DNA of 64,000 nt from CAWAND01 sp963807065 (GTDB lineage Bacteria; Chloroflexota; Anaerolineae; Anaerolineales; E44-bin32), in contig CAWDZQ010000003.1 in NCBI GenBank assembly GCA_963807065.1, positions 62,001-126,000 of the forward strand. The letters run 5' to 3'. The translations under genes were made by a program, and so were the position numbers. Positions 18,817 to 27,685 of the stretch are shown piece by piece. Position 1 is the stretch's first letter. Each line of letters opens with the position of its first letter. Below the pieces are notes generated by a model that was given only the letters and a program-made list of their open reading frames with translations, had not been told where the DNA came from and searched no databases.

Positions 18817-19977
18817 ATGGCCGAGACCCAAACCATTCAAGTTCTGTTCGCCGACGACAACGAGACCAAGGTCGAGGGTGTGACGCGCCTGCTGCACTTC
18901 GAGAGCGACATCCGCGTCGTCGGGCAGGCGCGCTCGATGCCGGAAGCCCTGGAAAAAATGGAGAGTCTCGAGCCGACCGTCGTGCTGATGGACCCGGGCT
19001 TGCCGCCCAGCGACGGCTTCGAGGCCACGCGGCATTTGCTGGCCGACCATCCTCTGGCGCAGGTGGTGATGCTCTCGTTGGAGAACGACACCGAGGGTGT
19101 GCGCAACGCCATGCGCGCCGGCGCCGCCGACTGGGTCAGCAATTACATCAACGGGGACAGGCTGGCTCAGGCGATCCGCGCCGCTGCCTCCAAGGGCGAG
19201 CGGATGCAGAAGGTCACCGCCCAGCTTCCACCGCTGACGCAGATTCAGCCGTCAAGTCCAGGGGTACAGGGCAAGGTCATTGCCGTCTTTGCCCCACGCG
19301 GCGGGGCGGGTGTGACCACGGTCGCCGTCAACATGGCGTTGGCGCTGAACACGCCCGAGTCGCCGGCCGCCCTGGTGGACGCCGACCTGCAGTTCGGCGA
19401 CGTGTCCGCCTTCCTAAACCTGCAGCCGCGGCTGTCGGTGGTCGATATGACCGCCCAGGCGGAGGCACTCGACGATGAATTGATGCGCGAACTGCTGTTG
19501 AGCCACGAAAGCGGGCTGCGTGTGGCGGCCGCGCCGGTGGCGCCCGAGCTGGCCGACGATGTCACCCCGGCCGGACTGGCCGCCGTGCTGCGCGCTCTGC
19601 GCCGCAGCTTCCCCTATGTGGTGGTCGACGCCGGTTCGTACCTCAACGACATCGCCCTGACTGTCCTCGAAGAAGCCGATTTGGTGGTCTCGATCGTGCT
19701 GCCCGAAATCCCGTCCATTAAGAACACCCGGCTGCTGATCGATCTGTTCTTCAAGCTGGATCTGCCGCGTGAGAAACTGGTGCTGGTGATGAACCAGATG
19801 GACAAGCGCGAGGCGATCACCGTGGAGAAGGTCAGCGACAACCTCAAGCACCCGGTGATCGCTGAGATTCCCTTTGACCGGGTGGCGGTCAAGGACGCCA
19901 TCAACCGCGGCAGTCCGCTGATCACCGACGAGAATACCCACCCGCTGATGACGCCCGCTGCTGGCCCTGGCGGGTGA
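18817..19977 (+). CDS. Receiver domain - CpaE/MinD-like ATPase fusion, C-terminal frameshift
   Basis: Residues 8-125 form a response-regulator receiver domain with acidic pair D13/D14 and likely phosphoacceptor D59 (VLMDPGLPPSDG). From about residue 150 there is a ParA/MinD-fold ATPase of the CpaE type, with PRGGAGVTT at 160-168 replacing the canonical KGGxGKT. CpaE proteins localise Flp-pilus machinery, but no pilus genes are near. The frame ends early at 19977. Dropping one C of CCC at 19954-19956 restores LLALAGEVKEKLLASAAEEA, ending at 20020, so a 1-base insertion has altered the last ~22 residues. The ATPase core is intact, so the protein may still work. Start ATG with AAGGGA upstream. 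Confidence 0.88.
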   Translation: MAETQTIQVLFADDNETKVEGVTRLLHFESDIRVVGQARSMPEALEKMESLEPTVVLMDPGLPPSDGFEATRHLLADHPLAQVVMLSLENDTEGVRNAMRAGAADWVSNYINGDRLAQAIRAAASKGERMQKVTAQLPPLTQIQPSSPGVQGKVIAVFAPRGGAGVTTVAVNMALALNTPESPAALVDADLQFGDVSAFLNLQPRLSVVDMTAQAEALDDELMRELLLSHESGLRVAAAPVAPELADDVTPAGLAAVLRALRRSFPYVVVDAGSYLNDIALTVLEEADLVVSIVLPEIPSIKNTRLLIDLFFKLDLPREKLVLVMNQMDKREAITVEKVSDNLKHPVIAEIPFDRVAVKDAINRGSPLITDENTHPLMTPAAGPGG

Positions 19978-20016
19978 GGTCAAAGAGAAGCTGCTGGCGT
20001 CGGCGGCGGAAGAGGC

Positions 20017-22207
20017 CTAGGGACCCGCCGTCGGAACCGGCGTGGGCAGGACCGCCTCGACCCGTTTCAACAGCACGCTGCCACCGTCCTTGGGCGTGAT
20101 CTCCAGCGAGTCCACCGAGCAGACGTAGGCTCCCACCGCGGTCTGGGGCGAGGATTGGTCGGGGGGCAGCCCGTTGTCCAGTTCAAGGGATGTTCCCAGC
20201 AGGCTGTACGAGGTCGTGGCCGGGGTTTGGTTGACGGCGATGCCCGTGCCGGCGACGGTGCTGACGATGGAGTTTGTCGAACTCCTGAGCGTCCCACAGG
20301 CGCAGGGTCTGTCCGTTGGTGGAGTACTTGGATGACCCTTGGGCATCGATGGTCGTGATCAGCCCAGGCACGCCGCCGGTGGCGAACGCCAGCTGGAAGT
20401 CCACCAGACGGGTAGCAATGTCCCCGTCCAGCTTGAATTCCACGTAGTTGTGACCGCCCACGGTGAGTTCCAAACCGCTGGCTCCTGACAAACTCAGGAA
20501 GTGGGCCGCATAGCTCTCGTGATCGATCTCCCAGGTGCCGAGCAGACACGGATCGCAGTCCGCCTTTTCCACCTTGGTGACCTTGGGGGTGAAGCTCCCC
20601 CCCTTGAGCGACGTGACGGCCAGCGCGTAGAGCTGGTCCTTCTGGCACTTGGAGCGGATCTCGGGCGGCAGGGCGCTCCATGCCCCCGGGTTCATGCGCA
20701 GCTCATCAGCCGCCATGGAGTAACGGACGGGGCCGTCATTGGGCGGCTCCTCGAGGAAGCGCCGTTCCTGACGGTAGCGGACGGCATAGCGGGCGGCGAC
20801 GAATGGGTCGGCGACGAACTCCTGATCGCCTTCCTTGTCGATATCCTGGGTTCGGAGCACCGGATAGTCGGTCCTGACGATCATGGTGCCGCCCGTGTCG
20901 CGAACGCCGTCGCTCATCGTCGCCACCACGAACTCATTGAACAAGGCCTCCAAGTCCCCGTAGTTTTGGAGCACGTCCTTTTGAGCCGAGATGGACCCGG
21001 CGGAAGAGATCTTGTCGAGCAAGATGAGAACGCCCTCGTTGCCTAGTTTGTTGGCCAGGAACTGGAACATCAGGACGTTGTTGTAATCCAAAGAAAACCA
21101 CGGCGAATTGAGCGACCGAAGGTAATAGTCATTGGTTCGCTGCAGTTCGTAGTTGATATCTGGATACACGACGTTGCTGAAATACTCCGCCGAGCCCTCC
21201 GCCCACCAGCGGTGATCGTCGTAAGGCGCAGTGGTGAAGTTCCAATCCTGGTAGCAGTGGAAGGCCTCGTGAGCAATGTTTTGGCGAAAGTAGTCCTGGC
21301 TCTCGGTGTCAACGAGCGGCAGGATGGTGACCGGGCAAGGCTGGCCAGACGGGAAGAATGACTCGAAAGCCAGGGTGTCCGTGGCTCCAAGGAGCTGGGT
21401 CAGGCTGAAGACGGCGTTAATGTCCCCATAGGTGCCGTACTGTGTATAGACTGCGGCGCTGTCGATCAAGGCCTGCAAGGCAGCGTCCGCCCAGCTCTTG
21501 CGTGCGGGGTCGTCCATCCACCACTTGGGGAAGTAGACGCGCAGGCGATGGCCTTGTGCAGTGGTTTCCTCGTAGACGTAGCAGTAGTCCCCCGCATTCA
21601 GTCCGGCGCTGAACCCCTGAGAAGGGATATCTCCGCACTCCGCGGGAACGTCTTGCTGAGAATGGATGTCGATCAGGGAGACACCTGGGCGCCAGGATTG
21701 CTCTGCCGGTCGGCTCAGCCGGTCGAGATCATCTTGAGATGGGACCAGGATGCCGAGAAGGCGCCCGATTTCGTCCCGGACTTGGGGGTCGCCGTCCGGG
21801 TCGTTCAGGTAGTCCTGAGCCTGCCGGACGATGCCGGTCGGGCTGCGTTCTTGGGGCGCCTCGAAGCCGGGAATCTCGTCCGGGCCCAGTTCGCCAGCGA
21901 CATAGCGGAGCAGAAAAACGAGACCCTGCCCGTACTCCCAGTCCCCGTTCTCAACCTGCTGGTTGAGCAGCGAGTCAAAAGTGTCTGGCAGCGGGATAGG
22001 GATTTCAACCTCGCCCTTGCCCATGAGATAGACGGTCATCGTCTCGGCCGTGGGGGTGGGGCTCGGGCTGGGAATGGGGTGATCCTGTTGTGTGGCGGCC
22101 GGAGCCGTCGGTTGCAGGCCCCCGTCGGATGACGCCTGGAGCAGGCTGCAGCTCAGAGCCGAGCCTGCCAGACCGCCGACGACGAGCAACACGAGTCGGG
22201 CACGCAT
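20017..22207 (-). CDS. Gluzincin-like metallopeptidase lipoprotein (one frameshift near the C-terminus)
   Basis: A lipoprotein signal (LAGSALSC) and Thr/Pro linker are followed by a domain with H313-E314-A-F-H317 and, 20 residues on, WWAEGSAEYF with E337. This is the HExxH...E zinc-ligand pattern of gluzincin peptidases. A C-terminal region carries CDPCLLGTWEID, also present in the divergent paralogue at 22758. The frame breaks at about 20273-20275 (an AAA run on the coding strand). The original continued as SIVSTVAGTGIAVNQTPA and ended in the stop at 20017, while the current frame ends at 20183. The start at 22207 has AGGAGG 7 bases upstream; the open frame further upstream to 22648 is not coding. 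Substrate unknown. Confidence 0.8.
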
Positions 22208-22757
22208 GAAGCGCCTCCTGGTCAGTGTGGTCGATTTGAGAGCTCTGCGCGGGGGGTGAACCCCGAGGAGGGGGGGACGAAGGTTCCCCATTTTAGGGGA
22301 AACGTCCCACAAATCAAGAGCAGATCGGACCTCCCAGCGTCGACCGGGGACGCCGATCAGTGACCAGAAGACGCACCCTCTGATTCGTCCGGTGCCCGCG
22401 GCTCGGGTGGATGAGGTCTGGACGTCACGGTCCGTCCCAAAGTCAGCGTTCTCCACTTTCAACTCTTGGTCAATGTCTGAATGAGTCTTCGGCGGGAGCC
22501 GACCGGGGGCCAGGGGTAGGGCGAGTGATTCGGCCCGCAGAGTGCCGGCGACTCTTTGGGTCAATCCGCGGCCGCCGAACGCGACCGATGATTCACCGAT
22601 CCCCCTCGACGGCCTGGTCCGGTGCAAGGAAACGAAAGTGCTCTTCAAACCGGGGCCGTGCTTTGTTTGCGGCTAACCGCAATTCTCCCTCCACTTGCGC
22701 GATCGGCGATTATGTCGACAATGGCGGCCTCACCTGACTCACCCACTGGGAGGGCGC
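22208..22757. other. Divergent promoter region between the two metallopeptidase-like genes
   Basis: About 550 bases. No gene is supported. Near 22284-22301 is a short hairpin, TTCCCC-N6-GGGGAA, placed about 80 bases upstream of the leftward gene, which may be a regulator site or leader structure. Confidence 0.55.
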
Positions 22758-24848
22758 ATGGCCGAGCGCCAAGCAGGGCGGCGGGCCGCCGTGGTGTTTA
22801 CGTTTCTTGTCCTCGTCAGCCTGGCGTGCAATCTGACGTCGTCGGCCGTGCCGGCTCCTACAGCCGCCCCAGGCAGCGAAGCCACCCCTTCCATGTCGCC
22901 CACCGCTGCCGAGCCGTCTCCCACACCCAAGGCTCCGCTTCCGCCCTCCGACTTCGAAACCGTGCTGAACCAAGAAGTGGAATCCGGGGAGGTCAGCTAT
23001 GAGCAGGGGCTGATCCGCCTGCTCAAATCCATGGTGGGTGACGCCGACTCACCGCTGCCCGGGGCCTACGACACGGCTGTCAGCGCGGAAGGAACCGGCA
23101 TCGTGGGCCTGGCGGACGACTACCTTCGAGACGGGAGTGACGACAACGCCAAGGCGCAGATGGCCCAGCTCCTGGCAGCCCTCTTTCCATCCACCGACCA
23201 ACTGCATGCCTACGGGCAGGCGGAGACCAGCCAGGTCAGGCCGGCGGGTGTGGCCAGCCCAGCGCAGCAGGCCGACTGTGCCCTGCTGTGGCGCAACGGA
23301 TTTCCGATGTCTGGAGTCTCGACCTACCCGTGTCTTTCCTACCGGGCAGGCTCTGTGCCGGGCGCCGGATCGTATGAGATCTTCTACCCAAACAGCTGGG
23401 GGCCGGATGATCCTGGCCGGGCCAAGCTTGACCTGGCGGCGGAAGCGATCCAGCGGGCCATGATCGCCTACCAGCCCTATGGCGACACCGGGCCGGTCAA
23501 CGTGATCTTCAGCATCTTCCCGTCGGCCAATGACTTCGCCGCCTCGGTCCGCTCGAACCACGCCGAAGAGGGTGAGGCCTGCCCTATGCTCGTCTATCCC
23601 TCGGCGCTCGATTTTCCGGACGACTGGTTCAAGCAGGCCCTGGCCCATGAGGTCTTCCACTGCTTCCAAACCGTCAACTTGGCGGCGCAAATGATGGGGA
23701 CTCCGCGCAGTGTCCGAAAGTGGTGGTCGGAAGCTTCGGCCGAGTACTTCTCCAACGTCGCCTTCCCTGCCGTTGATGAAGAAAACCGCTTCGTGGATGA
23801 GTTCGACGGTCTCTCGCCCACCGACTCGATCACCGACATGGCCTACGAAGACGTGGTCTTCTTCCAGTACCTGGCGGACGTCCAGGGTACGGGGGCGGTG
23901 ATGCAGTTTCTGCGGGACCTGCCGGACCACGGCGGCATGGCCGAACAGCGCGCACAGCTGGCGAGTTATCCCCACATGCAGGACCTGTTCCACGCCTTTG
24001 GCCAAGCCTACCTTGACGGACAGATCGCCGATGAAGGCGGTGACGGGAATCTTCCGGTCAACCCGGCGCTGGATGATCTGGTCGACTATCCCGGGTCGAG
24101 CGGGTTCGACCTGGAAGCCGAACCGTTTGTGCTGCGCCGCCTTAGGTTGGGGTTCGATCCAGACTTGGTGTACACGATCACCAGTGACAGCTCGGGCGCC
24201 GAGGGCAAGGAAGCCGTGCGCCTGGGGGGTCCCGGTGGGGGTTGGGGCCCCATTCCGGAAGCTCTCAATACCTCATGCCCGACCCCACAGAGCGTGCTCT
24301 TGATCACCTCCGCCGTGGCGGAAGATCAGCCCCGAGATGTAGCCATCACGACCGACACCGAGGATGGCGGTGAGTGTGATCGCTGCCTGATGGACGTCTG
24401 GCGGCTGGATTTGGACTCCTACCGGGCAGCATTCGATGCAATTCGGCCGGCCGATCTGCCCGCCAGCCTGCAGGCCGTCAGCGGTGATGTCCAGATCGTC
24501 TTCAACAGCGACGGCCGGGTCTACAGCTCGATCAATGCCCTTCACGTGGAGTCGCTGGTGGAACTCAACCTCGGGACCGCCCTGCTGACCGTCGATATGA
24601 ACGGGACCAGCCAGGGGACGCTTGTGGTCATCCCGCCGAACCAGTTGAGGGTCATCCACCCCGTAGATGACCTTGACACGCAGACGACGATGACCGTGGA
24701 CGGGGCGGTCATGAGCATGCCTGGGATGGATATGACGGCCCCGTTCGAGCTAAGTGGGACCTACATCTGTGAAGGGGATCGATTGCACATCACGCCGATC
24801 GGGGTGGGCGTGGATCATCCCGGGCTGGACTATATCCGCGTCCACTAG
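22758..24848 (+). CDS. Gluzincin-like metallopeptidase lipoprotein (intact paralogue)
   Basis: 696 residues. Lipoprotein signal ends in VSLAC. After a Thr/Pro linker, FETVLNQEVESGEVSYEQGLI aligns with the start of the neighbouring divergent gene. H297-E298-V-F-H301 followed by WWSEASAEYF (E325, with E329 further on) gives the full HExxH...E pattern. The domain around it (FYPNSWGPDDPGR, ACPMLVYPSA) is shared with the paralogue, as is the C-terminal CDRCLMDVW(R)LD block, which ends in a beta-rich section. The start at 22758 is chosen for GGGAGG 7 bases upstream and because it directly precedes the signal peptide. It is probably an extracellular, membrane-tethered peptidase; I do not recognise a named family. 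Confidence 0.82.
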   Translation: MAERQAGRRAAVVFTFLVLVSLACNLTSSAVPAPTAAPGSEATPSMSPTAAEPSPTPKAPLPPSDFETVLNQEVESGEVSYEQGLIRLLKSMVGDADSPLPGAYDTAVSAEGTGIVGLADDYLRDGSDDNAKAQMAQLLAALFPSTDQLHAYGQAETSQVRPAGVASPAQQADCALLWRNGFPMSGVSTYPCLSYRAGSVPGAGSYEIFYPNSWGPDDPGRAKLDLAAEAIQRAMIAYQPYGDTGPVNVIFSIFPSANDFAASVRSNHAEEGEACPMLVYPSALDFPDDWFKQALAHEVFHCFQTVNLAAQMMGTPRSVRKWWSEASAEYFSNVAFPAVDEENRFVDEFDGLSPTDSITDMAYEDVVFFQYLADVQGTGAVMQFLRDLPDHGGMAEQRAQLASYPHMQDLFHAFGQAYLDGQIADEGGDGNLPVNPALDDLVDYPGSSGFDLEAEPFVLRRLRLGFDPDLVYTITSDSSGAEGKEAVRLGGPGGGWGPIPEALNTSCPTPQSVLLITSAVAEDQPRDVAITTDTEDGGECDRCLMDVWRLDLDSYRAAFDAIRPADLPASLQAVSGDVQIVFNSDGRVYSSINALHVESLVELNLGTALLTVDMNGTSQGTLVVIPPNQLRVIHPVDDLDTQTTMTVDGAVMSMPGMDMTAPFELSGTYICEGDRLHITPIGVGVDHPGLDYIRVH

Positions 24849-25023
24849 GGGCCGCGCCTGCGCTTCGGTGCGCTCGATCTCAATCAGCCAAACCTTTCAA
24901 GCCAACGGGCAGAGTCCCCCCAGGGGTGGACCCTAGGGGGGAGAACGATGTGCACCTATTTGCGGGGGGTCGGGGCACCCTGAGCTCAACTGGCCCTTCA
25001 GTAAGCCGCCGCAGACGCGATCG

Positions 25024-26154
25024 CTAGCTCCCACGCACCGCTGCTCGGTCCACCTTTGACTTGACAAACATCTCCGCCAACGAGCGGTTGCTCATCACGC
25101 CTCGAGCCTTGCCCAGGCGGATGTTCGCCTCGGCCCACGTGCCGGGCAAGGGGCGTTGCTCGTCCTCGGGCTTGCGCATCAACACCAGCGCCTCATCCGG
25201 GCAGGCCGTCACGCACAACCCGCAGCCGATGCAGCGGCCGGTGTCGAGCGCCACGCCGGCGCCGCTGGATGTCAGCGCCTCCATCTGGCAGCGATCCAGG
25301 CATAGCTCGCAGCCGTTGCACAGCTCTTCGTCGAGCACGGCCAAGAATGCTGAGTGGACGTACTGGGCGGGGTCGGGATAGAGCTTGAGACTGGCCAGCA
25401 CCCCGCAGCAGCAGCCGCAGCAGGCGCAGATGAAGGCCGCCTCTTCCGAGGCCGACGGCTGGAGCACCAGGCCGGTACCCTCGGCCAGGGCCAGGATCCC
25501 GAGCGCCTCGTCTTCGCTGATGTAGCGTCCCATGCGGTTGCGGACGTAGAAATCGGCGCCTGACCCGAAGGACAGGCAGGTCTCCATCGGTTTGTCGCAG
25601 CGATGGCCGAGGGCCTCCTTCTCCTGGCGGCAGACGCACGGGGCCACGCTGATCCTGGTCTGGTCGCGGATCAATTGCTCGGCCTGCTCGTAGGCCATCA
25701 CCTCCAGCTCGGGGGTCAGGCTCTCTCCGACGGGGATCGTGCGCAGCAAGGGGGCTTTCTGCCACGTCTCGGGCTGGAGCACGTGCGGCAGATACTCGTC
25801 GAACAGCTCCGCCAACTGGCGGTCCATCTTGTTCACCTGAAACTCGAAGAAGCCCACGGCGAAGGGAATGGCGCTGTAGCGCGGCGCCTCGCCGGTCTTG
25901 TGGTGCGCATAGACAAGACCCTTGCGCTCCATCTCGGCCAGCGTCTGGGCGACCTGGGCCACCGGCAGCTTGGCGCGGTGGGCGATCACCCGCGGCGTCT
26001 CCTCGATCAGGGACAGGTGCAGCTCCAGCGCCGCCTCGTCCGGTGTGAACAGGCGCTCCAGGATCTGGCGCTCCACACCGGATTCGGTGGCCGGGTACCC
26101 GCCGGGCAGGTGGTCGAGGAATTGGGCAAGCTGGGCGTAGACGTCGGTGGCCAT
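25024..26154 (-). CDS. Winged-helix / multi-cluster 4Fe-4S protein
   Basis: 376 residues. The N-terminus (about 25-95) reads like a winged-helix domain (VIAHRAKLPVAQVAQTLAEM, KGLVYAH). A middle domain has C173-x-C175...C186...C193, then a dense cysteine block CACCGCCCG at 243-251. Two classic ferredoxin motifs follow: C279xxC282xxC285xxxC289 and C308xxC311xxC314xxxC318. There is no signal peptide, so it is cytoplasmic, probably an electron carrier or redox-responsive regulator. An AGGAG site lies 8 bases before the ATG at 26154; the longer frame to 26487 looks non-coding. Proteins of this layout occur in anaerobes, but their role is not established to my knowledge. Confidence 0.85.
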   Translation of the reverse strand: MATDVYAQLAQFLDHLPGGYPATESGVERQILERLFTPDEAALELHLSLIEETPRVIAHRAKLPVAQVAQTLAEMERKGLVYAHHKTGEAPRYSAIPFAVGFFEFQVNKMDRQLAELFDEYLPHVLQPETWQKAPLLRTIPVGESLTPELEVMAYEQAEQLIRDQTRISVAPCVCRQEKEALGHRCDKPMETCLSFGSGADFYVRNRMGRYISEDEALGILALAEGTGLVLQPSASEEAAFICACCGCCCGVLASLKLYPDPAQYVHSAFLAVLDEELCNGCELCLDRCQMEALTSSGAGVALDTGRCIGCGLCVTACPDEALVLMRKPEDEQRPLPGTWAEANIRLGKARGVMSNRSLAEMFVKSKVDRAAVRGS

Positions 26155-26515
26155 GGGGAGGCTCCTGGTCGTTGGTGAGGTCATCGTGTCGCTGAACCTG
26201 TCTCCACGGTACACGCGATTGGAGGAGGATTCAATAGGAGGCGGGGCCCTTGCAGGACGCCGAGGGGCGGCCCTGCTCGAGGGAGGCGCCTGGGGGCGGT
26301 CCCGTTGAACCCAACCAGAACGGGGCGGGTGCGGTCTTAGTGCGCCGGGTGAGTCATCGCAGACCAAACGATGGTCACCCCAAACAGGATCTGGGGCTGG
26401 CCAAGGCTGGCATGTGCGGTGGTCCAACCCTCTCGCCAGGGCAAGCGACGGTCGATGCCTGATCCCGACGCGCGGACAACCACGCACTTCCCTGGCGGGC
26501 CGAGGCCGCTATGCC
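26155..26515. other. Intergenic region, no gene recognised
   Basis: About 360 bases between the iron-sulfur gene start and the stop of the Cache lipoprotein. Only shadow frames; presumably the promoter of the iron-sulfur gene. Confidence 0.6.
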
Positions 26516-27085
26516 CTAGGGGTGGTAGGCCCCAACACCACACACATCTTGGCCGACCCTCTCATAGTAGAACGTCTTGGGCAACATCTCGTTGTTGGAC
26601 GGATCGATCCAGGTGTAGATGGTCGTGCCGATATTGGTGGTGGTGGCTGCATTCCAATCGGCCTGGCTAAGCGGTTGTGTGGTGGAACCCACCAAATCGG
26701 GAAACCCGCCATTGGCCGACTGCTTGAGATCCGAATCAATGCATGCCACGTAAAGGTCCTTGTAGAAGAAAGGATCCACCCGGTGGGTGAAATCCGCCAG
26801 CGCCTGATCGCGTCCGACCGTCTGATAGTGCTCTATGGCTGCTTGGAGCATGGTCAAGGCCTCATCCTGGGTGCCCAGGTCCGCAGGCATGGCGGTTTCG
26901 GTGCCTGACGGCGTCGGCGTGGCTCCGGATATCAAAGGAATCTGCTGGAAAGAAGACCCGGTGGCAAGCGCCGATGAAGCCAGGGTCGCATTTGCCGAGG
27001 GACTCCCTCCCAGACTGCAAGCCATGAGCGCCGCAATCATGGACACCACGGGAAGGATCAGAAATCCGTTCAATCGCCGAGACAT
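26516..27085 (-). CDS. Free-standing single-Cache-domain lipoprotein
   Basis: 189 residues. Lipobox LMAC with C23, then a short linker. The rest (about 70-189) matches a single Cache (sCache) sensor fold: amphipathic helix with VGRDQALADF, DPFFYKDLYVACIDSD, then the FPDLVG loop, IYTWIDPSNNEMLPKTFYYERV and a terminal CGVGAYHP. In sensor kinases and chemoreceptors such a domain binds small ligands in the periplasm. Here no membrane-spanning signalling module is attached, so it may pass ligand to a partner or simply bind it. Neighbours give no clear partner. Confidence 0.8.
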   Translation of the reverse strand: MSRRLNGFLILPVVSMIAALMACSLGGSPSANATLASSALATGSSFQQIPLISGATPTPSGTETAMPADLGTQDEALTMLQAAIEHYQTVGRDQALADFTHRVDPFFYKDLYVACIDSDLKQSANGGFPDLVGSTTQPLSQADWNAATTTNIGTTIYTWIDPSNNEMLPKTFYYERVGQDVCGVGAYHP

Positions 27086-27254
27086 ACAAGCCTCCTTAGC
27101 TGCAGCACGCTCTCAAACGCAACCCGTCGAAACCCGAGGAGCGAGAACTAGCCCCCGACCGCGGCTCAAATCAACTCTGCTCCGCGGGGCGGGGCCCTGC
27201 GTCTGCGGCGCCGGCTCGGGCCGTCTTCCCGCAAGAGATGTCCTTCTCTTTCTC

Positions 27255-27358
27255 TTATCTACCCCCCTGCAGGCCGCCCTTGGCAAAGGGGGACCCGTGC
27301 CCTTCGCTCCGCTCAGGATGCAAGCGAGGAGGACATGAGATGTCCCCCACACCCCCTT
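27255..27358 (-). repeat. Dispersed intergenic repeat, copy C
   Basis: Same orientation as copy B. It has CTACCCCCCTGCAGGC, a C-run/G-run hairpin, the core GTGCCCTTCGCTCCGCTCAG and GGACATGAGATGTCC. Confidence 0.85.
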
Positions 27359-27561
27359 GCAAATCACCTGGCCAAGTAACATGCCACAGACCGTGGAAAG
27401 CAGACGCAGCTCATTTGGTGGAACCCCCTTTTGCAGCGATCCAGGCAATCATCCTTGCCTTCTTCTCCGGACGAGTGCATAGGAGCGGAGACCTCTACTC
27501 GGTGGCATGTGCTGATCACAGAGAAGTCAACACGCGCGATAGTAGGGGGTCTGGGGGCGGG

Positions 27562-27606
27562 CTCCCGCCCCTAGGGGCCCCGCTTGAGGAGGGCCTGTAG
27601 GGGGGT
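27562..27606 (+). repeat. Partial repeat tail
   Basis: It reads GGGCCTGTAGGGGGGTGACC after CCTAGGGGCCCC, matching the hairpin tail of the dispersed repeat without its core. Confidence 0.5.
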
Positions 27607-27685
27607 GACCAAGAGACGAAGACAACGCCCTGCGGAGCAGAACAGGTTTGAGCCGGCGCCGCAGGCGCAAGACCACTCCCTCCCC

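Larger units (their letters stand above)
27086..27685. other. Intergenic region with repeat copy C
   Basis: About 600 bases without a supported gene. It contains the dispersed repeat at 27255-27358 and a second, partial tail near 27562-27606. The Cache-lipoprotein promoter must also lie in it. Confidence 0.65.

Noticed and set aside
18501..19478. 325-codon frame overlapping the CpaE-like gene
   Set aside because: Its second half is Arg/Gly-rich shadow coding over a recognisable receiver domain in the other frame.
22208..22648. N-terminal extension of the leftward metallopeptidase-like gene
   Set aside because: The 147 extra residues lack sense, whereas the ATG at 22207 has AGGAGG and begins a lipoprotein signal.
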